This document shows positions 8,376 to 14,591 of a stretch of 19,494 nucleotides of DNA, one piece after another. Below the pieces are notes generated by a model. It worked only from the letters and a program-made list of their open reading frames with translations. It did no database searches and was not told where the DNA came from. The position numbers and the translations under genes are program-made. The stretch lies in NCBI GenBank assembly GCA_011371465.1, contig DRQL01000268.1, positions 1 to 19,494 of the forward strand. Direction: 5' to 3'. The stretch's first letter is position 1. Every line of letters begins with the position of its first letter. The DNA is from Gammaproteobacteria bacterium. Lineage in GTDB: Bacteria > Pseudomonadota > Gammaproteobacteria > DSM-19610.

Positions 8376-8423
8376 GTAACAAATTCGATAACAAAGATGT
8401 ATTGATTATGCATATTGTTATCG
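8376..8423. promoter_or_regulatory. Putative LysR operator: three TAACAA half-sites
   Basis: A perfect 9-bp inverted repeat, CGATAACAA (8386-8394) and TTGTTATCG (8415-8423), is separated by 20 bases that include the palindrome ATGCAT (8408-8413). A third half-site, TAACAAA at 8377-8383, repeats the one at 8389-8395 in the same direction, 12 bp apart. All lie between the divergent LysR gene and its likely target cluster. The right arm sits between the -35 and -10 elements of the rightward promoter. That this is the binding site of the adjacent LysR protein is inference. Confidence 0.6.
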
Positions 8424-8429
8424 TATAAA
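8402..8429 (+). promoter_or_regulatory. Sigma70-like promoter of the membrane-peptide/OYE/methyltransferase cluster
   Basis: TTGATT (8402-8407) and TATAAA (8424-8429) are separated by 16 bases and face the gene starting at 8515. The surrounding 60 bases are much more AT-rich than the rest of the window, which fits a promoter. The inverted-repeat arm TTGTTATCG fills the spacer just before the -10, so binding there could block or remodel polymerase. Confidence 0.5.
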
Positions 8430-8514
8430 GACGTTTCTACAATTTCTCCCCGCACAACGCAAGCATCTGATTGCGATTACACACTGAATTACGCGTCTGA
8501 GCGGGGAATCCAAC

Positions 8515-8709
8515 ATGACCAAAGCAAGCAAGGCAATGCGATTTTTCTTTTTCAATGCGGCCACGATCATCCTGATCGGGATCTGGCTGACCGGTTTCGA
8601 CCAGGTGCACTGGTTCCTGTACGCCGTGCCCGTGTTTTTCCTGTTTGCCGCAGCGGTCGGGATCTGCCCCGGCCTGATCATGGCGCAGAAGATATTTGGC
8701 AAGGACTAG
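8515..8709 (+). CDS. Small two-helix inner-membrane protein
   Basis: 64 residues. The ATG is preceded by GGGGAA at 8503-8508. There are two hydrophobic segments, about residues 9-26 (FFFFNAATIILIGIWLTG) and 31-48 (VHWFLYAVPVFFLFAAAV), with a short turn between and basic residues at both ends. A Cys-Pro pair follows the second helix (GICPG). The layout resembles small DUF2892-like membrane peptides, which also end in a Cys-Pro motif, but the resemblance is too weak to assign the family. It is the first gene after the promoter and lies 25 bases before the OYE gene, so it is probably cotranscribed. Its function is unknown. Confidence 0.75.
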   Translation: MTKASKAMRFFFFNAATIILIGIWLTGFDQVHWFLYAVPVFFLFAAAVGICPGLIMAQKIFGKD

Positions 8710-8734
8710 GTAATTCCAGCTGGAGAGAAATACG

Positions 8735-9778
8735 ATGAAGTACCGAGAGCTGCTTTCCGGATTTTCCCTGTCCAACAGCCTGGTTCTCAGGAACCGGATC
8801 GTGATGGCGCCCATGACCCGGTGCTTTTCCGACAACGATCTGGCGCCCACCGGGGAAATGGCGAAGTACTATGCGGGTCGCGCGGATGCCGGGCTGATTA
8901 TTACAGAAGCCACGCTGATCGATCCACAGGGACAGGGATATCCCCATACGCCGGGGATCTATTCCCGGAAACAGGTCGATGCCTGGAAAAAGGTGACGGA
9001 CGCCGTGCACGACAACGGCGGCCACATTTTCTGCCAGCTGTGGCACACCGGTCGCATGGCGCACAGCAGTTATACCGGGAGCCAGCCGGTGGCACCCAGC
9101 AGTATCGGCCTGGACGGTCCGTTGCCCCGTGCGCAGGGCCTGCGCTATGAAGTGCCGCGGGCCCTGGACCGGGAAGAGATCGGCCGGCTGGTCGAGCAGT
9201 ATGCGCGGGCGGCCAGCCATGCGATCGACGCCGGTTTCGACGGTGTGGAGATCCACGCCGCGAACGGCTACCTGATCGACCAGTTCCTGCACCAGCAGAC
9301 CAATTGCCGGACCGACGAATATGGTGCGGATGCGGAGAGCCGCAGTCGATTTGCACTGCAGGTGGTCGATGCCGTGGCGGCGGTTACCCGTCCGCACAGA
9401 ACCGCGATCCGGCTGTCGCCACAGGCCTACGTCAACCTGGAATACACGGAAGGGGATGAGGCGACGTTTGATGTCCTTCTCCAGGCCCTGAACGAGCGCC
9501 TGCTGGCCTATGTGCATGTGGCCTCGTTCGATGCGGATCTCAGCTATGCGTACCTGGGGGGCAGACCCGTCGATTATGTCCGCCAGCGCTATAAAGGCAC
9601 GGTAGTGGGCTGCGGAGGCTTTAGCCCGGAAGCGGCAGAGTCCGCGCTGGCGGACTGGCAGATGAACCTGGTGGCGTTCGGGCGCAGTTTCATTGCCAAC
9701 CCGGACCTGGTCGGAAAAATCAGATCCGGGGCAAGCCTGACAGCCTATGAAGAATCATTGCTCGGGGCGCTGGTGTAA
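8735..9778 (+). CDS. Old Yellow Enzyme family NAD(P)H:flavin oxidoreductase / alkene reductase
   Basis: 347 residues, ATG with GGAG at 8722-8725. It is an FMN-dependent TIM-barrel enzyme of the OYE/NemA group, which reduces activated C=C bonds (enals, enones, maleimides) and sometimes nitro compounds with NAD(P)H. Visible signatures are MAPMTR (24-29; the Thr tunes the flavin), CQLWHTGR (100-107), and HAANGYLIDQF (174-184), where His174 and Asn177 bind the substrate carbonyl oxygen and Tyr179 is the usual proton donor. Further motifs are NCRTDEYG (190-197) and a C-terminal GCGGFSPEAA plus AFGRSFIANPDL, which bind FMN phosphate. Length matches classical OYEs and all catalytic residues are present. 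The stop overlaps the methyltransferase start by one base, so the two are translationally coupled. The natural substrate is unknown. Confidence 0.95.
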   Translation: MKYRELLSGFSLSNSLVLRNRIVMAPMTRCFSDNDLAPTGEMAKYYAGRADAGLIITEATLIDPQGQGYPHTPGIYSRKQVDAWKKVTDAVHDNGGHIFCQLWHTGRMAHSSYTGSQPVAPSSIGLDGPLPRAQGLRYEVPRALDREEIGRLVEQYARAASHAIDAGFDGVEIHAANGYLIDQFLHQQTNCRTDEYGADAESRSRFALQVVDAVAAVTRPHRTAIRLSPQAYVNLEYTEGDEATFDVLLQALNERLLAYVHVASFDADLSYAYLGGRPVDYVRQRYKGTVVGCGGFSPEAAESALADWQMNLVAFGRSFIANPDLVGKIRSGASLTAYEESLLGALV

Positions 9779-10641
9779 TGAAAACCCCGCTGGACAATCA
9801 TGCGATGGCCATCGAACGCGCCGTTGCAAAACACTATGGTGACGCGGGCCTGCTGAACCGGCTGCTGGCCGGTCTCGACGCGTGCGGCCTGGACCGGGAC
9901 AGCCTGCAACCGGGGGATCTTGCCCCGCTGGAGGAGTTTCATATCGGTGGTCGCGAGGCAACCGAGTATATCGTCAGTCAGCTGGCGCTGACGGCGGACC
10001 AGCAGGTGCTCGACGTTGGCTGTGGGATAGGTGGCGCAGTCCGCTATATCGCCGATACGATTGGTTGTCGGGTGACCGGCATCGACCTGACCCCGGAGTT
10101 TATTGCGACGGCGAAGATATTGACGGGATACGTGGGGTTGTCCGGCAAGACGCGCTTTCATATCGGCAGTGCCTTGTCGATGCCCTACCCGGACGCGTGT
10201 TTCGACGTGGTGATCACACTGCATGCCGCCATGAACATTGCGGACAGGAACGCACTCTACCAGGAGATCGCCCGGGTGCTGAAGCCGGGCGGGAGGCTGT
10301 GTGTCTACGACGTGATGAAAAAAAGCGATGTGGAGCTGGTCTACCCGGTACCCTGGGCATCGTCTCCACAGACCAGTTATTTAACGACTCCGGAGCAGAT
10401 GTCGATGTTGCTCCATGCGGCGGGGTTCGAAGTGACCGGGGTCGAGGACCGAACGGAATTTGCGATCGAATTTTTCAGGAAATCCCTGTCGCGCACCGGC
10501 AGTGGCGGACAGGGTGGGCGCGCGCATCCTGTGATGGGGCGCACAGCCCGGGAAAAGTTCAGTAATACGCTGGACAATATCGAACAGGGGCGTATCGGGC
10601 CGGTACAATTTATGGCGGTGAAAGCGGGACATAGCGGTTGA
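9778..10641 (+). CDS. Class I SAM-dependent methyltransferase
   Basis: 287 residues; the ATG shares its A with the TAA stop of the OYE gene. The Rossmann-like methyltransferase core has motif I VLDVGCGIGG (77-86), the acidic residue Asp103 at the end of strand 2 (VTGIDLTPEF), FDVV near 142-145 and the post-motif LKPGGRLCVYDV (168-179). The preceding segment EEFHIGGREAT is reminiscent of sarcosine/dimethylglycine and UbiE-like small-molecule methyltransferases rather than DNA or rRNA enzymes. The last roughly 100 residues include a Gly-rich insert and probably form the substrate lid. Tight coupling to the OYE suggests successive steps on one small molecule or a detoxification pair. The substrate cannot be read from sequence. 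Confidence 0.88.
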   Translation: MKTPLDNHAMAIERAVAKHYGDAGLLNRLLAGLDACGLDRDSLQPGDLAPLEEFHIGGREATEYIVSQLALTADQQVLDVGCGIGGAVRYIADTIGCRVTGIDLTPEFIATAKILTGYVGLSGKTRFHIGSALSMPYPDACFDVVITLHAAMNIADRNALYQEIARVLKPGGRLCVYDVMKKSDVELVYPVPWASSPQTSYLTTPEQMSMLLHAAGFEVTGVEDRTEFAIEFFRKSLSRTGSGGQGGRAHPVMGRTAREKFSNTLDNIEQGRIGPVQFMAVKAGHSG

Positions 10642-10666
10642 GGCAGGGCCGTTTGCCCGGGGCCGC

Positions 10667-11080
10667 TCAGCCGGCCTGGATTTCCAGCTGCACCTGTACC
10701 GCCTTGCCATCCTGCAAGCGGAAGCCTCGCATTTCCAGTACCCCGCGCGTATTCAGGGATACGATGACATAGAGCGCATCGGGATACCCGACCTGTTGCA
10801 GGTCGGTGTCCGAGGGTTCGGCCGGGCTGTGCGGGTGTGAGTGATAGATGCCGAACAGCTCTTCTCCCTGCTCACGTATTTTGCGCAGCGCGTCGATCTG
10901 GCCCTGAGGGTCCATGGCAAACAGCTGTTGCGGGCGATCCGATACGTTGGGTACCTGGATACAGCGTTGCGGTCGTCCTTTCCTGGCGGCTATCAGGCCG
11001 CAGATTTCCGCATCGGGTGACGACTGGGCCTGGTACAGGATCCGGTTGACGAGCTGTCGTGGCAGGATAATGCGTTCCAT
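10667..11080 (-). CDS. JAMM/MPN (M67 family) metalloprotease
   Basis: 137 residues from the ATG at 11080. The open frame extends to 11200, but that extension overlaps the upstream E1-like gene. The zinc-binding JAMM signature is complete: Glu25, then His80-x-His82-x7-Ser90-x2-Asp93 (GIYHSHPHSPAEPSDTD). Bacterial single-domain JAMM proteins of this size are known or proposed to cut the C-terminus of ubiquitin-like sulfur carriers. Mycobacterial Mec+, which releases cysteine from CysO, is the studied example. The start lies seven bases after the stop of the MoeB/ThiF-type gene, so the pair is in one operon. No sulfur-carrier gene is in the window. The 3' end faces the methyltransferase gene, 25 bases away. 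Confidence 0.9.
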   Translation of the reverse strand: MERIILPRQLVNRILYQAQSSPDAEICGLIAARKGRPQRCIQVPNVSDRPQQLFAMDPQGQIDALRKIREQGEELFGIYHSHPHSPAEPSDTDLQQVGYPDALYVIVSLNTRGVLEMRGFRLQDGKAVQVQLEIQAG

Positions 11081-11087
11081 GGCGCTG

Positions 11088-11840
11088 CTAATGTACTTCA
11101 GTGCCGCACACCGGGCAATTCGGGTCCTTGCGAAGCTTGATGCTGCGCCATTCCTGGTACAGACCATCGAACACCAGCAGGCGTCCACACAAGGGTTCAC
11201 CGATGGCGAGCAGTACCTTGATGGCTTCCAGTGCCTGCAGGCTGCCGATCACGCCCACGATCGGTGACAGAACACCGTTTTCGCTGCAGGTCTGGTCGGG
11301 TTCATCGCCCTCGGGGTACAGGCAGCGGTAGCAGGGGCTGTCTTCGCGCCGTGGCAGGAATACCGAGAGCTGGCCTTCCATGCGGATCGCCGCTCCCGAT
11401 ACCAGGTCAGTACCGGTTGCCACGCAGGCGCTGTTAATGGCGAAGCGGGTGGCGAAATTGTCGCTGGCATCGATTACCAGGTCAGCCTGCTCGACCAGGT
11501 CGGCAAGCGCCGCCCTGTCGGCGAAACGACGCAGCGCGATGACCCGGATATCCGGGTTCAACCCGGTCAGTGTATCCTTGGCGGATTCGACCTTGGGACG
11601 CCCCAGGTCAGCGTTGCGGTGCAGGATCTGGCGCTGCAGGTTGGACAGATCCACTTCATCATTGTCCACGATGGTAATCCGGCCGATACCGGCGCTGGCC
11701 AGGTACATGGCGGCCGGGGAACCCAGGCCGCCGGCGCCGATGACCAGCACGTGTGCGGCCAGCAGTTTTTGCTGGCCCTGCACATCGACCTGGGGCAGCA
11801 TGATCTGCCGACTGTAACGAAGCAACTGCTGGTCATCCAT
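11088..11840 (-). CDS. moeB: MoeB/ThiF/HesA-type E1-like adenylyltransferase
   Basis: 250 residues from the ATG at 11840, chosen because the family N-terminus is MDDQQLLRYSRQIMLP; the frame is open to 11912. Members adenylate the C-terminal Gly-Gly of a ubiquitin-like sulfur carrier (MoaD in molybdopterin, ThiS in thiazole synthesis). Visible motifs are the nucleotide loop VIGAGGLGSPAA (33-44), SNLQRQILH with Arg70, DASDNFATR (124-132), the candidate cysteine in DQTCSENGVLSP (Cys185), and the structural zinc site Cys170-x2-Cys173 with Cys242-x2-Cys245. There is no C-terminal rhodanese domain. It sits after prmC as moeB does in Pseudomonas, with one small gene between. The adjacent JAMM protease leaves open which carrier it serves; MoeB versus ThiF-like is not settled. 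Confidence 0.9.
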   Translation of the reverse strand: MDDQQLLRYSRQIMLPQVDVQGQQKLLAAHVLVIGAGGLGSPAAMYLASAGIGRITIVDNDEVDLSNLQRQILHRNADLGRPKVESAKDTLTGLNPDIRVIALRRFADRAALADLVEQADLVIDASDNFATRFAINSACVATGTDLVSGAAIRMEGQLSVFLPRREDSPCYRCLYPEGDEPDQTCSENGVLSPIVGVIGSLQALEAIKVLLAIGEPLCGRLLVFDGLYQEWRSIKLRKDPNCPVCGTEVH

Positions 11841-11891
11841 GCGCAGACGATACCGACCGCAGGAACAAAAAAACAGCGGGTATACAGCGCT

Positions 11892-11913
11892 CATGCCAGC
11901 CTGTGCCGGCATG
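11892..11913. repeat. Isolated short palindrome between the CxxC protein gene and moeB
   Basis: CATGCCAG (11892-11899) and CCGGCATG (11906-11913) pair at seven of eight positions around a six-base loop. The core resembles the second arm of the REP-like element at 17861-17876, so it may be a degenerate REP half. A seven-A run at about 11865-11871 would read as a T-run downstream on the minus strand, but it is about 20 bases from the stem, too far for a good terminator. Confidence 0.35.
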
Positions 11914-11968
11914 GCGACTGCTCGCGGTCCTGGTGGCGTTCAGGGTAACCGGACAATTTCCCGGCAGT

Positions 11969-12385
11969 TTAAAGATACTTGCGCCAGTGCTGCGGGCGTT
12001 CGTCACGGCAGCCGTGCGTATGGCAGCGGTAGCAACGCATAAAAATATCGCGGGTGCTCTGGTCCTGGCCGGTGGGGTGCCCCAGGGCCTGCAGTTCATT
12101 CTCTTCGGTGTAGTAGTAGAGTGCGCGTTTCAGCTTGGCCAGCAGGCTGTTGTCCAGGTGGAAACCGAGTTCGGATAACAGATCTTCGATGACGTTCAGG
12201 GAAATCCGGTTCAGGTCATAGCGAACGTGCAACGCATTGCGCGAGCGATCCGGAACCGTAACGTGCAATATGCCATCCAGATCGGCGAGCACCAGCATGG
12301 CACTGAGTGCCTGTTGCGGGTCCGGGTGTGGACTGCAAAACCCTATTTCCCGGTATTTGACAGGGTCCGGGGATGCCTGATCCAT
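11969..12385 (-). CDS. Conserved-looking small protein with C-terminal CxxCHxHxC motif
   Basis: 138 residues. The ATG at 12385 has AGGA seven bases upstream on the minus strand. There is no signal peptide. The middle (about 35-90: LHVTVPDRSRNALHVRYDLN, then a helix SLNVIEDLLSELGF) has the beta-alpha-beta rhythm of HMA-like metallochaperone folds, but the N-terminal MxCxxC metal site is absent. The C-terminus instead carries Cys118-x2-Cys121-His122-x-His124-x-Cys126 followed by a basic end (RDERPQHWRKYL), a possible metal-binding site. It lies between prmC and the E1-like gene in the same direction, probably in one operon. I recognise no named family. A role in metal or sulfur handling is inference from motif and position. 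Confidence 0.75.
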   Translation of the reverse strand: MDQASPDPVKYREIGFCSPHPDPQQALSAMLVLADLDGILHVTVPDRSRNALHVRYDLNRISLNVIEDLLSELGFHLDNSLLAKLKRALYYYTEENELQALGHPTGQDQSTRDIFMRCYRCHTHGCRDERPQHWRKYL

Positions 12386-12428
12386 GGCTAAATCCTATAC
12401 GAAATGCGGGGTCGAAGCGAGAGCACTG

Positions 12429-13271
12429 TCAGGCCGGTTTCCGGGCGCGGGTGACGCGCTCGATTCCGGCCAGGTCCCGGATACAGCTGATATTTGTAAA
12501 GCCTTTATTATTTAGTAGCTTATAAACATCCTGCGACTGGTCATAACCGTGTTCCAGGAACAGCCAGGCGCCCTTTTTCAGGACCCGTGCGGTGTCTGCA
12601 GCCAGCCGGCTGATGGCGTCCAGCCCCCCTGTGCCGGAAGCCAGCGCTGAGCGCGGTTCGTAACGCAGGTCGCCCCGTTGCAGGTGCGGATCCCGGTCGG
12701 CCACGTAGGGCGGGTTGCACAGGATGGCGTCCAGGCAGGACGCAGCCAGTGCATCACACCAGTCGGCGTTGACCACATCGATATTGTACAGGCCCAGACG
12801 TTGGGCATTGCGTTGGGCGACCCGGCAGCAGGCAAGGGAACGGTCCAGCGCACAGAGCGACCAGGCCTTGCGTTCTTTCGCCAGCGCGATGGCGATCGCA
12901 CCGCTGCCGGTGCCGAGATCCGCAATCCGCAGGTTCTGCTGCGCGGGCAATAGCGCCAGTGCCTGTTCCACCAGCAGCTCGGTTTCCGGTCGCGGGATCA
13001 GGGTGTCGGTTGTGATTTCAAGGTCCAGCGACCAGAATTCGCGCCGCCCGGTCAGGTGGGCGACCGGTCTGCCCCTGGCGCGTTCTGCAATCAACTGTTC
13101 GAAACGCCGCAGCTGCTCTGCATCGAGCCCGGCTTCCGGCCAGGCATGCAGGTGGCTGCGGGACCTGTCCAGTACAAAGGCCAGCAATACTTCGCTGTCC
13201 AGGCGTGCGTCGTCCTGGTTGCGCAGTGTGTTAACTGCCTGGTCGAGCGCCTCCTTAATGGAACGCGTCAC
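12429..13271 (-). CDS. prmC: Peptide chain release factor N5-glutamine methyltransferase
   Basis: 280 residues from the GTG at 13271. The frame is open to an ATG at 13325, but the extra 18 codons run through a REP-like palindrome, and the GTG start gives the normal family length. PrmC methylates the Gln of the GGQ motif of release factors 1 and 2 using SAM. An N-terminal helical release-factor-binding domain is followed by TLIPRPETE (90-98), motif I ADLGTGSGAIAIALA (117-131) and the catalytic NPPY (186-189), which holds the target Gln. It follows prfA, its substrate gene, with a 230-base REP-bearing gap. An AT-rich patch lies inside its 3' part (12490-12529). Confidence 0.95.
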   Translation of the reverse strand: MTRSIKEALDQAVNTLRNQDDARLDSEVLLAFVLDRSRSHLHAWPEAGLDAEQLRRFEQLIAERARGRPVAHLTGRREFWSLDLEITTDTLIPRPETELLVEQALALLPAQQNLRIADLGTGSGAIAIALAKERKAWSLCALDRSLACCRVAQRNAQRLGLYNIDVVNADWCDALAASCLDAILCNPPYVADRDPHLQRGDLRYEPRSALASGTGGLDAISRLAADTARVLKKGAWLFLEHGYDQSQDVYKLLNNKGFTNISCIRDLAGIERVTRARKPA

Positions 13272-13283
13272 ACCGCACCCCCC

Positions 13284-13313
13284 CGTAGGAGCGGTCCCCT
13301 GACCGCGAAAGCC
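13284..13313 (+). repeat. REP-like palindrome, forward unit 1
   Basis: The unit begins CGTAGGAGCGGTC and contains the stem GCGGTC (13291-13296) / GACCGC (13301-13306) with a CCCT loop, then GAAAGCC. Near-identical copies lie at 13370 and 17818. Length, intergenic position and a GTAGGAGC head before an imperfect palindrome match REP elements of gammaproteobacteria. Confidence 0.8.
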
Positions 13314-13325
13314 AACGATACTCAT

Positions 13326-13349
13326 CGCGCCGAAGGCCGGCGCTCCTAC
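13326..13349 (-). repeat. REP-like palindrome, inverted unit
   Basis: On the minus strand this reads GTAGGAGCGCCGG and on, the same head as the forward units. Its stem is GCGCCG (13327-13332) / CGGCGC (13338-13343). Together with the forward unit at 13284 it forms an inverted pair of the BIME type. Confidence 0.75.
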
Positions 13350-13369
13350 CCATCATGCATCAGCCCCCC

Positions 13370-13398
13370 GTAGGAGCGGTCTCCTGACCGCGAAAGCC
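13370..13398 (+). repeat. REP-like palindrome, forward unit 2
   Basis: It differs from the unit at 13284 by one base in the loop: stem GCGGTC (13376-13381), loop TCCT, stem GACCGC (13386-13391), then GAAAGCC. It lies between prmC and prfA. Confidence 0.8.
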
Positions 13399-13501
13399 GA
13401 CGGTGGTTATCGAACCAGGGGCCGATTCTGCCCGGTGACTCGCAAGCGATACAGGTGCAGCAAGAGGCCGCGGGATGCGTAACAGTGTTCTGCACGGCCC
13501 G

Positions 13502-14590
13502 TTAGTCCGCGGAGCTGAGTTCGGCCAGCCGGTCGGCCTGGTCCTCGCTCTGCAGGGGGGCGATCACGTATTCGAGGTGACCCTGCATGATTTCATCCAG
13601 CTTGTAGAGCGTCAGGTTGATACGGTGGTCGGTCATGCGCCCCTGGGGGAAATTGTAGGTGCGGATGCGTTCGGAACGATCCCCGCTGCCCACCAGGTTG
13701 CGGCGTGTTTCGGTTTCTTCCGCCTGGCGTTTTTCATCTTCCACCGCCTGGATGCGCGCTGCCAGCAGCGACAGGGCGCGCGCCCGGTTCTTGTGCTGGG
13801 AGCGTTCGTCCTGGCATTCCACCACGATGCCGGTTGGCGTATGGGTAATGCGTACCGCCGAATCGGTCTTGTTCACGTGCTGGCCTCCCGCACCGGAGGC
13901 GCGGTAGGTGTCTATTTTCAGGTCTGCGGGATTGAGATCGACCGCATCCTGCTGCTCGGCTTCCGGCAGTACGGCGACCGTGGCGGCCGAGGTGTGAATG
14001 CGGCCCTGCGATTCGGTTTCCGGGACCCGCTGTACGCGGTGTGCACCGGATTCGAACTTGAGGTGGGCGTAGACGTCGCGGCCGCTGATGCGCGCAATGA
14101 TCTCCTTGTAGCCGCCGTGTTCCCCGCTGCTTTCGCTGAGGATCTCGACGGTCCAGCCCTGGTTCTCCGCAAAGCGTGAATACATGCGGAACAGGTCTCC
14201 GGCGAAGATGGCTGCCTCGTCACCGCCGGTACCGGCGCGGATTTCCAGGTACACGTTCTTGTCGTCGTTCGGGTCTTTCGGCAGCAGGTGCGTCTGCAGC
14301 TCCAGTTCCAGTTGTTCGCGGCGCGCCCGGACGGCGGCCAGTTCCTCGTCGGCCATGGCTTTCAGTTCGGGGTCAGGATCCTGCAGCATGTCCTGTGCCG
14401 CCTGTTCATCCTCGCGGGTCTTCTGCAGGGCATCGAAGCAGCTGACGACCGGGTTGATCTGCGCATATTCCACCGACAGCTCGCGGAAGCGACGGTTGTC
14501 GGCAATGACGTCCGGGTCAGCCAGCAGCGCACTGACCTCCTGGGCGCGTTCCACGATGGTTTCCAGTTTTCTTTCCAGTGAAGGGTTCAC
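13502..14590 (-). CDS. prfA: Peptide chain release factor 1
   Basis: 362 residues from a GTG start at 14590, one base after the hemA stop (TGA-C-GTG), so translational coupling is likely. RF1 recognises UAA and UAG and triggers peptide release in the ribosomal A site. The codon-recognition P-x-T motif is P190-E-T192 within RVPETESQGRIHTS. The catalytic GGQ is at 235-237 within SGAGGQHVNKTDSAVR, with Gln237 the site methylated by PrmC. Length is normal for the family. It is the middle gene of the hemA-prfA-prmC block and was very probably transcribed together with hemA. Confidence 0.97.
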   Translation of the reverse strand: MNPSLERKLETIVERAQEVSALLADPDVIADNRRFRELSVEYAQINPVVSCFDALQKTREDEQAAQDMLQDPDPELKAMADEELAAVRARREQLELELQTHLLPKDPNDDKNVYLEIRAGTGGDEAAIFAGDLFRMYSRFAENQGWTVEILSESSGEHGGYKEIIARISGRDVYAHLKFESGAHRVQRVPETESQGRIHTSAATVAVLPEAEQQDAVDLNPADLKIDTYRASGAGGQHVNKTDSAVRITHTPTGIVVECQDERSQHKNRARALSLLAARIQAVEDEKRQAEETETRRNLVGSGDRSERIRTYNFPQGRMTDHRINLTLYKLDEIMQGHLEYVIAPLQSEDQADRLAELSSAD

Positions 14591-14591
14591 G

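Noticed and set aside
10646..10658. GGGC-CGTTT-GCCC hairpin between the methyltransferase and JAMM genes
   Set aside because: A four-pair stem without a T-run is too weak to call a terminator, although the convergent position would suit one.
13284..13398. Possible CRISPR array from repeated 29-base units between prmC and prfA
   Set aside because: Only three units, one inverted, each with an internal palindrome and uneven spacing, and a further copy lies 4 kb away at lolB. This is REP/BIME structure; no cas gene is present.
13475..14179. 234-codon plus-strand frame over prfA
   Set aside because: It is the shadow of prfA, whose P-x-T and GGQ motifs are intact on the minus strand. The same applies to the plus-strand frame 15195-15950 over hemA.
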